Shown here: positions 9,523 through 18,775 of the stretch, one piece after another
Layout: the number at the start of each line of letters is the position of its first letter
Numbering within the stretch: position 1 is the stretch's first letter
DNA from: Gammaproteobacteria bacterium
Lineage (GTDB): Bacteria; Pseudomonadota; Gammaproteobacteria; Pseudomonadales; Porticoccaceae
Assembly: GCA_018069465.1 (NCBI GenBank)
Contig: JAGPUW010000006.1
Span: forward strand, 1-64,000
Reading direction: 5' to 3'
Length of the DNA stretch: 64,000 nucleotides
Position numbers and translations under genes: made by a program
The notes under the pieces: model-generated
What the model saw: the letters and a program-made list of their open reading frames with translations, nothing else
Told to the model about the DNA's origin: nothing
Databases searched by the model: none

Positions 9523-10776
9523 TTGGAGATGACTGTGAAAAAAAGAAAACATTTACTGGACGGCATAACCGTGCTCGATTTAACCCAGCACGTCGCGGGG
9601 CCGTCGTGCACACGGATGATGGCCGAAATGGGCGCAGAAATTATTAAAGTAGAACTCGCGCCCTACGGCGAGCAGATTCGCGATATGGGCTATAAAAAAG
9701 GCGGGCGGGGGATTTATTTCCTGCAGCAAAACCGCGGTAAGAAAAGCCTCTGCATCGATGCCAAAACTGAAGAGGGCAAAAAGATACTCCACGGCCTGAT
9801 TAAAAAAGTAGACGTGCTGATAGAGAATTTCGCCCCCGGGGTGATTGGCCGCCTGGGTTGCAGTTGGGAGGTAGTACACGAGCTAAACCCTGAATGCATT
9901 ATGTGCTCAATCTCAACCTTTGGTCAGACCGGGCCGCTATCGGAATTACCCGGCTTTGACTATATAGGCCAAAGTTATGCTGGCATTACCAGCCTGATTG
10001 GCGACCCCGAAAAAGCACCGAGCATTCCAGCGGCGGCACTGGGTGACACCATGACCGGCGCCCACGCACTGGCGGCCATTAACGCCGCACTATTTCACCG
10101 CGCGATGGGTGGCGAGGCCGAGTTTATCGACGTTACTTTACTCGACAGTTATTTCCACTGCCACGAAATGTACGTCGGTTATTACAGCGCCAGCGATGGT
10201 AAATTGGCACCGAAGCGCCCCGGTTCTCACCATCGCCTCGGCTGCCCCATGGGTATTTTTAACGGTAAAGATGGCTACATTACCATTATCGCCACGCCCC
10301 CCCAGTGGGAGAGAATGTGTGATGTGATGGAAATGCCCGAGCTGAAAACCGATCCGCGCTTTGCCGATCCAAACGACAGAATTCGTCGCCGTAGGGAGCT
10401 AGTCCCTATTATTGAAGAGTGGTTGCAGAGCCACGACAGTGACGCTGCAGCGATTGCCAAGCTAGAGGCGGCAAGAATCCCCGTGGCCCCCGTACTGAGC
10501 CTGCCCGAGGCCATGGAGCATCCTCACTTAGTCGAGCGCGGCACCGTGCGCACCGTCACCCAGCGTGGCGCGGGCAGCTTTAAAATGCCCGGCATGCCAT
10601 TGCGCTTTAGCGGCTTTGCCCATGAAAATGAACTTGAGGCACCCTATAAAGGTGAGCACAATACCGAGGTGCTAGAAAAGTACCTCGACTACTCTGCGCA
10701 GCAAATCGCCGAATTAACGGCGAGCGGTGTGCTGGTCAATGAAGAAATCCCCGAGCCCGATGTTGGGCTCAATTAA
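9523..10776 (+). CDS. Family III (CaiB/BaiF) CoA transferase; start may be the GTG at 9535
   Basis: VAGPSCTRMMAEMGAEIIKVE, QNRGKKSLCID, GD..TGAHALAAI region with catalytic Asp. Confidence 0.9.
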   Translation: MEMTVKKRKHLLDGITVLDLTQHVAGPSCTRMMAEMGAEIIKVELAPYGEQIRDMGYKKGGRGIYFLQQNRGKKSLCIDAKTEEGKKILHGLIKKVDVLIENFAPGVIGRLGCSWEVVHELNPECIMCSISTFGQTGPLSELPGFDYIGQSYAGITSLIGDPEKAPSIPAAALGDTMTGAHALAAINAALFHRAMGGEAEFIDVTLLDSYFHCHEMYVGYYSASDGKLAPKRPGSHHRLGCPMGIFNGKDGYITIIATPPQWERMCDVMEMPELKTDPRFADPNDRIRRRRELVPIIEEWLQSHDSDAAAIAKLEAARIPVAPVLSLPEAMEHPHLVERGTVRTVTQRGAGSFKMPGMPLRFSGFAHENELEAPYKGEHNTEVLEKYLDYSAQQIAELTASGVLVNEEIPEPDVGLN

Positions 10777-10796
10777 GCCCTCGTTAGTCTCGTTGA

Positions 10797-12302
10797 ATGG
10801 ATAGGAAAACTATGGCCGTGTTTGATTCAAGCCCGTTGCAAAGCAGTTATCGCCAAATAGGTGAGCAGTTTTACACGGACCAGTTACCGACGCCGGTGGG
10901 TAAGCCGGCGCTAATTCGTGTCAATCCGGCGCTGGCTGAGCAGCTCAATTTATCGCTCAGTGAACTGCAAAGCCCCGAGGCCTTGCAGGTTTTTGCCGGT
11001 AATAGCGTGCCGCCAACCAGCACGCCAATCGCCACCGTATATGCCGCTCACCAGTTTGGTGGCTGGAACCCCCAGCTCGGCGACGGACGCGCGATCTTGC
11101 TCGGCGAAGTGATTGGCAAAGACCAGCAGCGCTACGATATTCAATTAAAAGGCGCTGGCCAAACACCGTACTCGCGTCGTGGCGATGGCCGCTCGGCATT
11201 GGGGCCGGTGCTGCGCGAATACATCGTTAGTGAAGCCATGGCCGCACTGGGCGTACCCACAACTCGCGCCCTGGCTGCCGTCACCACGGGTGATCGCGTG
11301 GTGCGTGAATCATACTTGCCCGGTGCCATCCTCACCCGTGTGGCCAGTAGCCATATTCGCATTGGCACCTTTCAATTCTTTTCTGCTCAAGGGGATGTTG
11401 ACTCGGTTAAAACCCTGGCCGATTACGTGATCGAGCGGCACTACAAAGCAGCCGTTGAGGCCTCGGATGAGGATTCCTATAGCGCTTTGTTAACCTGCGT
11501 GATGCAAGCCCAGGCCCGCTTAATCGCCCGCTGGATGGCCATAGGTTTTATTCACGGGGTGATGAATACCGACAATATGCTGGTCTGTGGCGAAACCGTC
11601 GATTACGGCCCTTGTGCTTTTATGGATGCCTATAATCCCAATAAAGTATTTAGCTCCATCGACAGTCACGGGCGCTATGCCTACGCCAAGCAGGCGGAGA
11701 TCGGGCACTGGAATATCAGCTGGCTGGCGCAAGCCCTGCTGCCGCTAATGGATGCATCGCAAGAAGTAGCGATAAAAAAAGCGGAGAAAATACTCAATGC
11801 TTTCAGTCCTGTTTTCACCCAGACCTACCAGCAACTGCTGGCGGAAAAGATGGGCTTTGCCAGTGCTGGTGCAGAGGTCAATCAGCTCTCCGTCGATCTA
11901 CTGCAATTAATGGCGGCCGAGGCGACAGATTTTACCCTGACCTTTCGGGGGCTAAGCGATTATCTCGCCCCCGAGGCTGAGCGGTATTTTTTGAATAAGC
12001 TGGTCAGCTTGCCCGAGACTTTCCAGGCCTGGGTAGCGCGCTGGCAGGCCGAACTGGCAAGGCAAAATGTTGCCCCGCAGACCGCCCATCAATTAATGCT
12101 GAAAACCAACCCCAGCTATATCCCCCGCAACCACATCATCGCCGCCGCTATCGAGCAGGCGACGGGGGAGGAGGATTTTAGTTTGTTTCATCAAATGGTA
12201 GATGTGCTTGCTAAACCCTTTGAATACAGTGAGGAGAATGCCAGTTTTGCTATTGCGCCCAAGCCGGAAGAAGAGGTGCTGCATACTTTTTGTGGGACAT
12301 AG
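10797..12302 (+). CDS. selO: SelO/YdiU-family protein adenylyltransferase; start may be the ATG at 10812
   Basis: AHQFGGWNPQLGDGRAILLGE, QLKGAGQTPYSRRGDGRSALGPVLREYIVSEAM, GFIHGVMNTDNM. Confidence 0.93.
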   Translation: MDRKTMAVFDSSPLQSSYRQIGEQFYTDQLPTPVGKPALIRVNPALAEQLNLSLSELQSPEALQVFAGNSVPPTSTPIATVYAAHQFGGWNPQLGDGRAILLGEVIGKDQQRYDIQLKGAGQTPYSRRGDGRSALGPVLREYIVSEAMAALGVPTTRALAAVTTGDRVVRESYLPGAILTRVASSHIRIGTFQFFSAQGDVDSVKTLADYVIERHYKAAVEASDEDSYSALLTCVMQAQARLIARWMAIGFIHGVMNTDNMLVCGETVDYGPCAFMDAYNPNKVFSSIDSHGRYAYAKQAEIGHWNISWLAQALLPLMDASQEVAIKKAEKILNAFSPVFTQTYQQLLAEKMGFASAGAEVNQLSVDLLQLMAAEATDFTLTFRGLSDYLAPEAERYFLNKLVSLPETFQAWVARWQAELARQNVAPQTAHQLMLKTNPSYIPRNHIIAAAIEQATGEEDFSLFHQMVDVLAKPFEYSEENASFAIAPKPEEEVLHTFCGT

Positions 12303-12557
12303 GTTTGTGGTAGATGGATAAAATAGGGCTTTATAGTGGGTGTCCGATAACACTACAAGAATGTGATTTGGAAAGACCTCGTTTTTTCTTTGAACTTGAA
12401 TCAATTCTGCCTAATACGTGGAAAGCTTGTCTTCTGTCAGAGAAAGTGTAGCTATCTCTTTGATTATGGGTTGTTATTAAAAATAAATACGGAGCTGATA
12501 TTAAGCACTATACGGAATCTGTCTAGTTACTTAATATCGCGTTCTGTATAGTTAACT

Positions 12558-13142
12558 GTTATGTTTAGGAGGATGTAAATGGAGTTCTGTTCTGCTACGA
12601 GAGATCACTTTGATCAAATAATAGATATGGTTTCTTCACCTGAAGAAATGTACTTATTTTATCCAAAAGGAAAATACCCTTTAGATCATTTGCAGCTAGA
12701 AGAATTATTTGAAAATCGATCGAACTTTACTGTGGCGATAGAAAATAACGAAGTAGTTGGTTTCGCAAATCTTTACAATATCCATTCTAAAGACTCAGCA
12801 TTCATCGGAAATGTGTTAGTTTCTAAGTCATTTCGTCGGAAAGGGCTTGGAAAGAAAATTACAGAATTTATGTGCGAATTATGTGTTAATGAACATCATG
12901 CGATACCACATCTCTCAGTTTTTAATCACAACACGTTGGCGCTGTTAATGTACTCTAAGCTTGGTTTTAAGCCTTATTCCATCGAGCAAAGAGTCAATGT
13001 AGACTCTGAGAAAGTAGCATTGATTCACATGAAATTAGAGAAAAAAACATAACAAGGGCAAGCAACGGACTCGTCAAACTGTCACTTTTTGTGCAAAAGG
13101 CCGCACAAAAACCGCCAGTTCAACTCACCGCTGTTGCCGGCG
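12558..13142 (+). mobile_element. Integron-type gene cassette 1 (GNAT gene plus attC-like site)
   Basis: Starts at core GTTATGT (12558-12564); its attC R'' is ACATAAC (13047-13053), the exact reverse complement; ends at the next GTTAGCT core. Confidence 0.72.
12579..13052 (+). CDS. GNAT family N-acetyltransferase (cassette gene)
   Basis: FIGNVLVSKSFRRKGLGKKITEFMCELC acetyl-CoA binding motif. Confidence 0.85.
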   Translation: MEFCSATRDHFDQIIDMVSSPEEMYLFYPKGKYPLDHLQLEELFENRSNFTVAIENNEVVGFANLYNIHSKDSAFIGNVLVSKSFRRKGLGKKITEFMCELCVNEHHAIPHLSVFNHNTLALLMYSKLGFKPYSIEQRVNVDSEKVALIHMKLEKKT

Positions 13143-13148
13143 TTAGCT
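13047..13148 (+). other. attC-like recombination site of cassette 1 (102 bp)
   Basis: R'' ACATAAC ... R' GTTAGCT; GGCAA...TTGCC, AACTG...CAGTT and TTTTTGTGC-aaaaggcc-GCACAAAAA pairings form a long imperfect palindrome. Confidence 0.72.
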
Positions 13149-13729
13149 GTATGAACAAACGGAGATAGAATGCTTAACGGAATTAATGTTTCGATTCGTA
13201 CAATCAAAGAAGAAGACCTTAGTACGTTGTTTGGCTTGTTGAATGACATCGATAGTCAAGGAGGGTTTCTTCCCGTCACTTTGACCTCGGAAGTAAAATT
13301 GAGATCCCAGTACATGGATAATGGGTTTGTCTCAGATGCGTCCGAGCAATACCTGATTACAAATAAATCAGATGAAATTGTCGGCTCAATCTGGGCGTTC
13401 AAGTCCGTCCCATATTTCGACGCCATTGAGGTCGGCTACCAAATCTTTGATCACGAAAATCGCGGCCAAGGATATGCCACTGAAGCTCTTACTGTATTTT
13501 ATCAATACATTTTTGAGGTAAAGCAGGTTAATCGTATAGAGCTGAGGATTGCGTCAGAGAATGAGTCATCAGAGAAAGTTGCTATTAAAGCAGGGTTCAA
13601 GATTGAAGGTACGAATAGAGAGGCTGCTTATTCGAAAGGCAAGCTTCGCGACATGAACATATATGCGATGCTACGGCGGGAATGGTCAGCTAACAATGCA
13701 TTGCAGCGGACAAGCCGCTGAATGCGGCG
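13142..13729 (+). mobile_element. Integron-type gene cassette 2 (GNAT gene plus short attC-like site)
   Basis: Starts at core GTTAGCT (13142-13148); its own R'' is AGCTAAC (13688-13694), the exact reverse complement; R' GTTAAAT at 13729-13735. Confidence 0.68.
13170..13721 (+). CDS. GNAT family N-acetyltransferase (RimJ/RimL-like; cassette gene)
   Basis: EVGYQIFDHENRGQGYATEALTVFYQYIF...NRIELRIASENESSEKVAIKAGFKIEGTNREA; C-terminal ANNALQRTSR is encoded inside the attC-like site. Confidence 0.85.
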   Translation: MLNGINVSIRTIKEEDLSTLFGLLNDIDSQGGFLPVTLTSEVKLRSQYMDNGFVSDASEQYLITNKSDEIVGSIWAFKSVPYFDAIEVGYQIFDHENRGQGYATEALTVFYQYIFEVKQVNRIELRIASENESSEKVAIKAGFKIEGTNREAAYSKGKLRDMNIYAMLRREWSANNALQRTSR

Positions 13730-13735
13730 TTAAAT
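13688..13735 (+). other. attC-like recombination site of cassette 2 (48 bp, unusually short)
   Basis: AGCTAAC-aat-GCATTgCAGCGG-acaag-CCGCTGAATGC-ggc-GTTAAAT; the arms pair with one extrahelical G, as is typical for attC. Confidence 0.6.
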
Positions 13736-13790
13736 TCGCCGAGCAAGCTCGGGGAATCCCATGGCCAAATTGTTTCGCAGTTCGTCACTT

Positions 13791-13837
13791 AGGTATAGAT
13801 TAAAGCTGTGCATTTGTACAGTTAATGATCTATACCT
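13791..13837. repeat. Nested inverted repeat just upstream of the IS91-like transposase fragment
   Basis: AGGTATAGAT ... ATCTATACCT outer arms (10 bp, perfect) with inner CTGTgCAttTGtACAG. Confidence 0.65.
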
Positions 13838-13842
13838 GTTTT

Positions 13843-14190
13843 ATGGCCAGCTTCAGTATTCAAAACATTCTTCAGCAGCATCTCAGCGGTCTACTTGAGC
13901 GCAATAAATTTACCCTCTATCAATATCGCGCCCTTAAACAACTCTCGGTTTGTCGCACTGCCAAACTTGGCGGTCACGCCCAATACTGCGCCGAAGGCCA
14001 TCTCAATGGCATCTGGTACAACTCCTGTAAGCATCGCGCCTGCCCTCAGTGCAGAGGCCTCGCCGGAGAAGAGTGGCGGCAGAATACTGAATCGATGTTA
14101 CTCAATTGCCCGCATCATCACGTTATATTTACGCTGCCCGAAGAGCTGAACATACTCTGGCGCTACAATCGTGCGCTGATGACGAGCGAA
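13843..14190 (+). pseudogene. IS91-like transposase, N-terminal zinc-binding region only (truncated)
   Basis: RNKFTLYQYRALKQLSVCRTAKLGGHAQYCAEGHLNGIWYNSCKHRACPQCRG...NCPHHHVIFTLPEELNILWRYNRAL, then repeat-derived residues and a stop at 14307. Confidence 0.8.
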
Positions 14191-14278
14191 AAAAACGGGG
14201 TCAGGTCTTTCGAGATAGAAAAAAACGGGGTCAGGTCTTTCGAGATCAAGAAAAAAACGGGGTCAGGTCTTTCGAGAT
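14191..14278. repeat. Three direct copies of AAAAACGGGGTCAGGTCTTTCGAGAT
   Basis: Identical 26-bp units at 14191-14216, 14221-14246 and 14253-14278. Confidence 0.95.
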
Positions 14279-14477
14279 CATATTGTGAGTTTTATCAGGT
14301 GTACTAATGGAACAGCACTCAGGATAATGTCGGCTAAGTACTCACCTAATTGCCAGTAATGAATGGCCTTGGTGTGCGATCTATACTACCCTTCGCCCCG
14401 CTCTAATTGGAGCCCCATTCGAAGCGTTGGCATTACCAGAAAATAAATATAAATCATGATAATGGATTATCGTAAAT

Positions 14478-15794
14478 ATGATGGACAAGATGTTCTCTGC
14501 TATGGCTGTCTGCCTGTTAGCTAGTTTTTTTACCCTGTTATATCCCGCTCAGTTAAGTGCCGAAGAGCAAGTCTCGCCACCCAGTGCGGCGCGATTACTG
14601 GAGGTGATCGTTGTTAAAGGTGCTCAGTTGCCAGCCCTGCTCGATAAAGCTATGTCGAACTACTCGCTAATGGCCGTTCGCCACGGCAAGCTGGTGCCCA
14701 TACCCTATCAATTTGATGATCTGAATACCGGGGGCAGAAGCTATGTAAAAGGTGGGGTATTAAACGTCGATGGCAAAGCTGGAATAGTGGAGGCAATCGA
14801 TGAGCTGGTGTTTATGTACAAAGATATGGGGGTTCAAGCCAGCGAAGCACTACGTGCACAATCATCGGGAACCGTAATATCGGAGCTGCAAATAAACGAC
14901 AATAACAGTGTGCGATACGCTTATCTTGTTGCGGGCAACCCCGAGCGCAGCGATAAAGTGTATAGCCATTACGACATGAACACGGGCTTGGTCACTGCAG
15001 AATCCTACAGTTTACAACTGGATCCCGATAACCTTTTAATATTGTCAGACTGGATCATCAAAGACTTTGGTGATGCGTCGGTTCCCACCAATGTTCTCGA
15101 TACGCTGAAAATGCGGGTCAAGGGAAAGCTTGGGTTTTCGGCAACTGTAGACAATGAAGAAATACCTGCCAAGGCTCTCGCTGTTAAAAACGGGCCGGTG
15201 CGCACCATTGTCGAAGCAGACACTTCCATCCGCATTCTCGGTATCAGTATTGCCAGTGGCACAGTGAGCGCCACTTTTTCAGCCCAGACAATAAAATACC
15301 CGGTGTTTATCACATTGCCAAAAGCGGCTGGCACTCTAAGTTCCCTGGCTATTGATCTCACGCTTGACTACGTAGATTTTGACGGCAGCCGTTACCGAAC
15401 CGCTCTGGGACCAAAAGAGCCGATGATAACGGGGACAAAACAAGCTGCCACGCAGAGAGACCTTTATAAAAGCGACCTGGCAAACCCCTGGGTTTCGATC
15501 AGCTCTGGGAACAACTGGGATATGTTCCTGATTTTTTCTCATCAGGATAATTTCAAGCCGACATTAAATGCAATTTATAGAGATGCTAGCGCCGGAGATA
15601 AAGCCAAAAAGCCGGAGCGTTTTAAGGGCAGTAATTCTGAGATTGGTATTTCATTAAGTGATATTCCCGTTGGTATAGAAACATCGCTTAACTACAACTT
15701 TTATTTCGGTGCGGGCCTGTGGCAGGGGGATGACGTTGATGAGACGCTCGATGAGCTGATGAACCCGGCAGTGGTTAGCGTTAAGGCATTGTAG
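14478..15794 (+). CDS. Secreted protein of unknown function
   Basis: Long ORF with N-terminal signal sequence (MFSAMAVCLLASFFTLLYPAQLSAEE); no family recognised. Confidence 0.65.
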   Translation: MMDKMFSAMAVCLLASFFTLLYPAQLSAEEQVSPPSAARLLEVIVVKGAQLPALLDKAMSNYSLMAVRHGKLVPIPYQFDDLNTGGRSYVKGGVLNVDGKAGIVEAIDELVFMYKDMGVQASEALRAQSSGTVISELQINDNNSVRYAYLVAGNPERSDKVYSHYDMNTGLVTAESYSLQLDPDNLLILSDWIIKDFGDASVPTNVLDTLKMRVKGKLGFSATVDNEEIPAKALAVKNGPVRTIVEADTSIRILGISIASGTVSATFSAQTIKYPVFITLPKAAGTLSSLAIDLTLDYVDFDGSRYRTALGPKEPMITGTKQAATQRDLYKSDLANPWVSISSGNNWDMFLIFSHQDNFKPTLNAIYRDASAGDKAKKPERFKGSNSEIGISLSDIPVGIETSLNYNFYFGAGLWQGDDVDETLDELMNPAVVSVKAL

Positions 15795-15995
15795 GCGCTG
15801 TAGCAAAATAGCAGTTGGCCCAATTTATTTGCCGAGTGATGTCAAACGCCCGCTTAGGCGGGAATATAAATTTTGGTGGTTTCTCGAGGCGATTCAAGGT
15901 CTTTGCTGTGCCCGCTGCTTGAATATTTTGATTTTACCTGCCCGGTGATATACCTTTTGGCGTCTTAAAAAGTATAAAGTTGGACGACCACTGCT

Positions 15996-16979
15996 GTGAT
16001 CCCTCTATCTGTACTCGACCTTTCACCGATAATCGAAGGCGGCAATGCCAGTGATTCACTGCGCAATAGTCGCGATTTAGCACAGCATGCGGAGCGCTGG
16101 GGCTACCAGCGCTACTGGCTTGCAGAGCACCATGGCATGAAAGGCATAGCCAGTGCGGCGACCTCTGTGGTGATCGGCCATGTGGCTGCGGGGACATCGA
16201 CCATCAGGGTGGGTGCCGGTGGCATTATGCTGCCCAACCACGCGCCATTAGTGATCGCCGAGCAGTTCGGTACCTTAGAGGCTTTATTCCCCGGGCGCAT
16301 TGACCTGGCTGTGGGGCGGGCGCCGGGTACTGATCCGATGACGGCACGGGCGCTGCGTTGTAATCTCACTGCCAGCGTCGACCAGTTCCCTCAGGATGTG
16401 CTCGAATTAATGGGCTATTTCAAAGCGGCGCCACCGGGGCAGCAAGTGCGTGCCGTGCCGGGGGAGGGCCTGGCGGTGCCGACCTGGATATTGGGCTCCA
16501 GTTTGTTTGGCGCGCAATTGGCCGCTCATCTCGGCTTGCCCTATGCGTTTGCCTCGCATTTTGCACCGGCGCAGATGATGGATGCGATTAAAGTTTATCG
16601 GGAGCAATTCAAGCCCTCTGAGGTTTTGGCTGAGCCCTATGTGATGCTCGGTTTTAATGTGTTTGCCGCCGATGATGAGGGCGATGCGACTTTATTGGCC
16701 AGCTCCTGGCAGCAGGCCATCGTCAATTTGCTCAGTGGTCAGCCGGGTAAGCTTCCGCCCCCTGTCGCCGGGTATTTTGAGGGGCTGAGTGCGAGTCAGC
16801 GCGTGATGGTGCAGAGTATGCTCAGTTGCACTGCCATCGGTAATCCGGGGCAGGTGGGCGAACAGGTTAAGGATTTTATTAAAAGAACCGCTGCGGATGA
16901 GTTGATTATTACTTGCCAGAGCTACGACCACTCTGCGCGTTTGCGCTCCTACGAAATTGTGGCCGATGTACTGGCGTGA
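15996..16979 (+). CDS. LLM-class flavin-dependent oxidoreductase (YhbW-like luciferase family)
   Basis: [63 protein letters not shown]. Confidence 0.88.
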   Translation: MIPLSVLDLSPIIEGGNASDSLRNSRDLAQHAERWGYQRYWLAEHHGMKGIASAATSVVIGHVAAGTSTIRVGAGGIMLPNHAPLVIAEQFGTLEALFPGRIDLAVGRAPGTDPMTARALRCNLTASVDQFPQDVLELMGYFKAAPPGQQVRAVPGEGLAVPTWILGSSLFGAQLAAHLGLPYAFASHFAPAQMMDAIKVYREQFKPSEVLAEPYVMLGFNVFAADDEGDATLLASSWQQAIVNLLSGQPGKLPPPVAGYFEGLSASQRVMVQSMLSCTAIGNPGQVGEQVKDFIKRTAADELIITCQSYDHSARLRSYEIVADVLA

Positions 16980-17067
16980 GCTAGCAGGGCGACATTTCGG
17001 TATGTTAATAAACGTTAATAAATATTCATTGATGACAAGTCTTCTTAAAATCTACTGAGGTGAAAAA

Positions 17068-18705
17068 GTGAATAATAATAATCAGCAAACATTTGACGCG
17101 ATCATTATAGGTGCGGGCATTGCCGGTATGTACCAGCTGCTCAAATTGCGAGAACTTGGGTTTTCTGTGAAAGTTTATGAGACGGCTGGTGATGTGGGGG
17201 GTACCTGGTACTGGAATCGCTACCCCGGTTGTCGTTTTGATTCAGAAAGTTATTCCTACGGTTATTCCTTTTCCAAAGAGCTGCTTCAAGAGTGGGACTG
17301 GAGCGAGCACTTTTCGCCGCAACCCGAAACCCTGCGCTACCTTAACCGGGTGGCCGATAAATTTGATTTGCGCAAAGATATTCAATTCGACAGTCGCGTC
17401 AAAAAGGCCACGTATAAGGAAGCAGACACACAGTGGGAAGTCGAGCTGGAGGATGGCAGCAGCGCCCGGGCACAGTTTTTAATTTCGGCCACCGGTCCAT
17501 TGTCAGCTCCGCAAATGCCCAATATAGAAGGCACGGATAGTTATCAGGGTGAGTCCTTCCACACCGCTCGCTGGCCCCGCGACCCCGATGGTTTTGGGGG
17601 CAGTAAAGCCATCGACTTCAAAGGCAAGCGTGTCGGGGTGATTGGCACCGGGGCCAGTGGCGTGCAGGTGATTCAGGAAATTGCTAAAACGGCCGATGAG
17701 TTATTTGTCTTTCAGCGTCACCCCAACTGGTGCGCGCCCTTAAAAAATGGCCCCGTTAGCGCCGAAGAACAAGCGCAAATAAAAGCCAGCTATCCCGAAA
17801 TTTTAAAGCGCTGTAGCGAAACCTTTGGCAGTTTCCTGCACAGCCCCGACCCGCGTAAGGCCGTTGAAACATCGGCGGAAGACAGGGAGGCCCTGTTTGA
17901 AAAACTTTATGGCGAACGGGGTTTTGGTATCGCGCTGGCAAACTTCAGAGACATTATGGTCGACCCCAAAGCCAACGTCATGGTGAGTGAGTATATTGAG
18001 AAAAAAATTCGCCAGCGGGTTAATGATCCCCTTATCGCCGATAAATTAGTGCCGACGAATCACGGCTTTGGCACGCGGCGCGTACCCCTTGAAACCCATT
18101 ACTACGAAGTTTATAACCAGGCTAACGTGACGCTGGTTGATCTTAGTGAAACACCTATAGAGCGAGTCACCCCAAAAGGTGTGCAAACCACAGGGCAGGA
18201 GTACGAACTGGATATGCTGATTTACGCCACCGGTTTTGACCCGGTCACCGGCGCTTTAAATCGCATTGATATTAGTGGTCTCGGCGGGCAAAAGCTGAAA
18301 CGCAAATGGGCTGATGGGCCACAAACTTACCTCGGTATGCAGGCTCAGGGTTTCCCTAACTTACTGACTTTAGTCGGTCCCCATAACGGCGCAACCCTGT
18401 GCAATATCCCGCGCTGCATTGAGCAAAATGTCGAGTGGGTGAGTGACCTGCTGGACTATATGCGCAATAAGGAGCTGAGCTACATCGAGCCCACTCAACA
18501 AGCAGAAAATGACTGGACAGAGCATGTCGCTGAAACCGCAGCGCGCACTCTTTTCCCCACGGCCGACTCCTGGTTTATGGGCGTTAACACCAATAACCCT
18601 GAGCGCAAACCGAGCTTTATGCTCTACGCTGGCGGCGTGCCCCGTTACAAAGCAAAGTGTGATGAGGTGGCAGAAAAAGCTTATGAAGGCTTTGTGCTGA
18701 AATAG
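17068..18705 (+). CDS. Flavin-containing / Baeyer-Villiger-type monooxygenase
   Basis: GAGIAGMYQLLKLRELG, DVGGTWYWNRYPGCRFDSESYSY, YQGESFHTARWP (BVMO FxGxxxHxxxW with Y for F), GVIGTGASGVQ. Confidence 0.88.
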   Translation: MNNNNQQTFDAIIIGAGIAGMYQLLKLRELGFSVKVYETAGDVGGTWYWNRYPGCRFDSESYSYGYSFSKELLQEWDWSEHFSPQPETLRYLNRVADKFDLRKDIQFDSRVKKATYKEADTQWEVELEDGSSARAQFLISATGPLSAPQMPNIEGTDSYQGESFHTARWPRDPDGFGGSKAIDFKGKRVGVIGTGASGVQVIQEIAKTADELFVFQRHPNWCAPLKNGPVSAEEQAQIKASYPEILKRCSETFGSFLHSPDPRKAVETSAEDREALFEKLYGERGFGIALANFRDIMVDPKANVMVSEYIEKKIRQRVNDPLIADKLVPTNHGFGTRRVPLETHYYEVYNQANVTLVDLSETPIERVTPKGVQTTGQEYELDMLIYATGFDPVTGALNRIDISGLGGQKLKRKWADGPQTYLGMQAQGFPNLLTLVGPHNGATLCNIPRCIEQNVEWVSDLLDYMRNKELSYIEPTQQAENDWTEHVAETAARTLFPTADSWFMGVNTNNPERKPSFMLYAGGVPRYKAKCDEVAEKAYEGFVLK

Positions 18706-18775
18706 GGCTAATACGAATCTGCGTGGCATGATAATTTCAACTTTGGATTTAAGCGCTAATGAGTGAGGTAGATGT

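Noticed and set aside
14191-14278. Triple repeat as a possible mini CRISPR array
   Set aside because: Spacers are only 4-6 bp, there are three units, no cas genes, and the repeats read through a transposase fragment.
15849-15862. CCCGC-TTAG-GCGGG hairpin as a terminator
   Set aside because: Short stem with no following T-run; could be chance.
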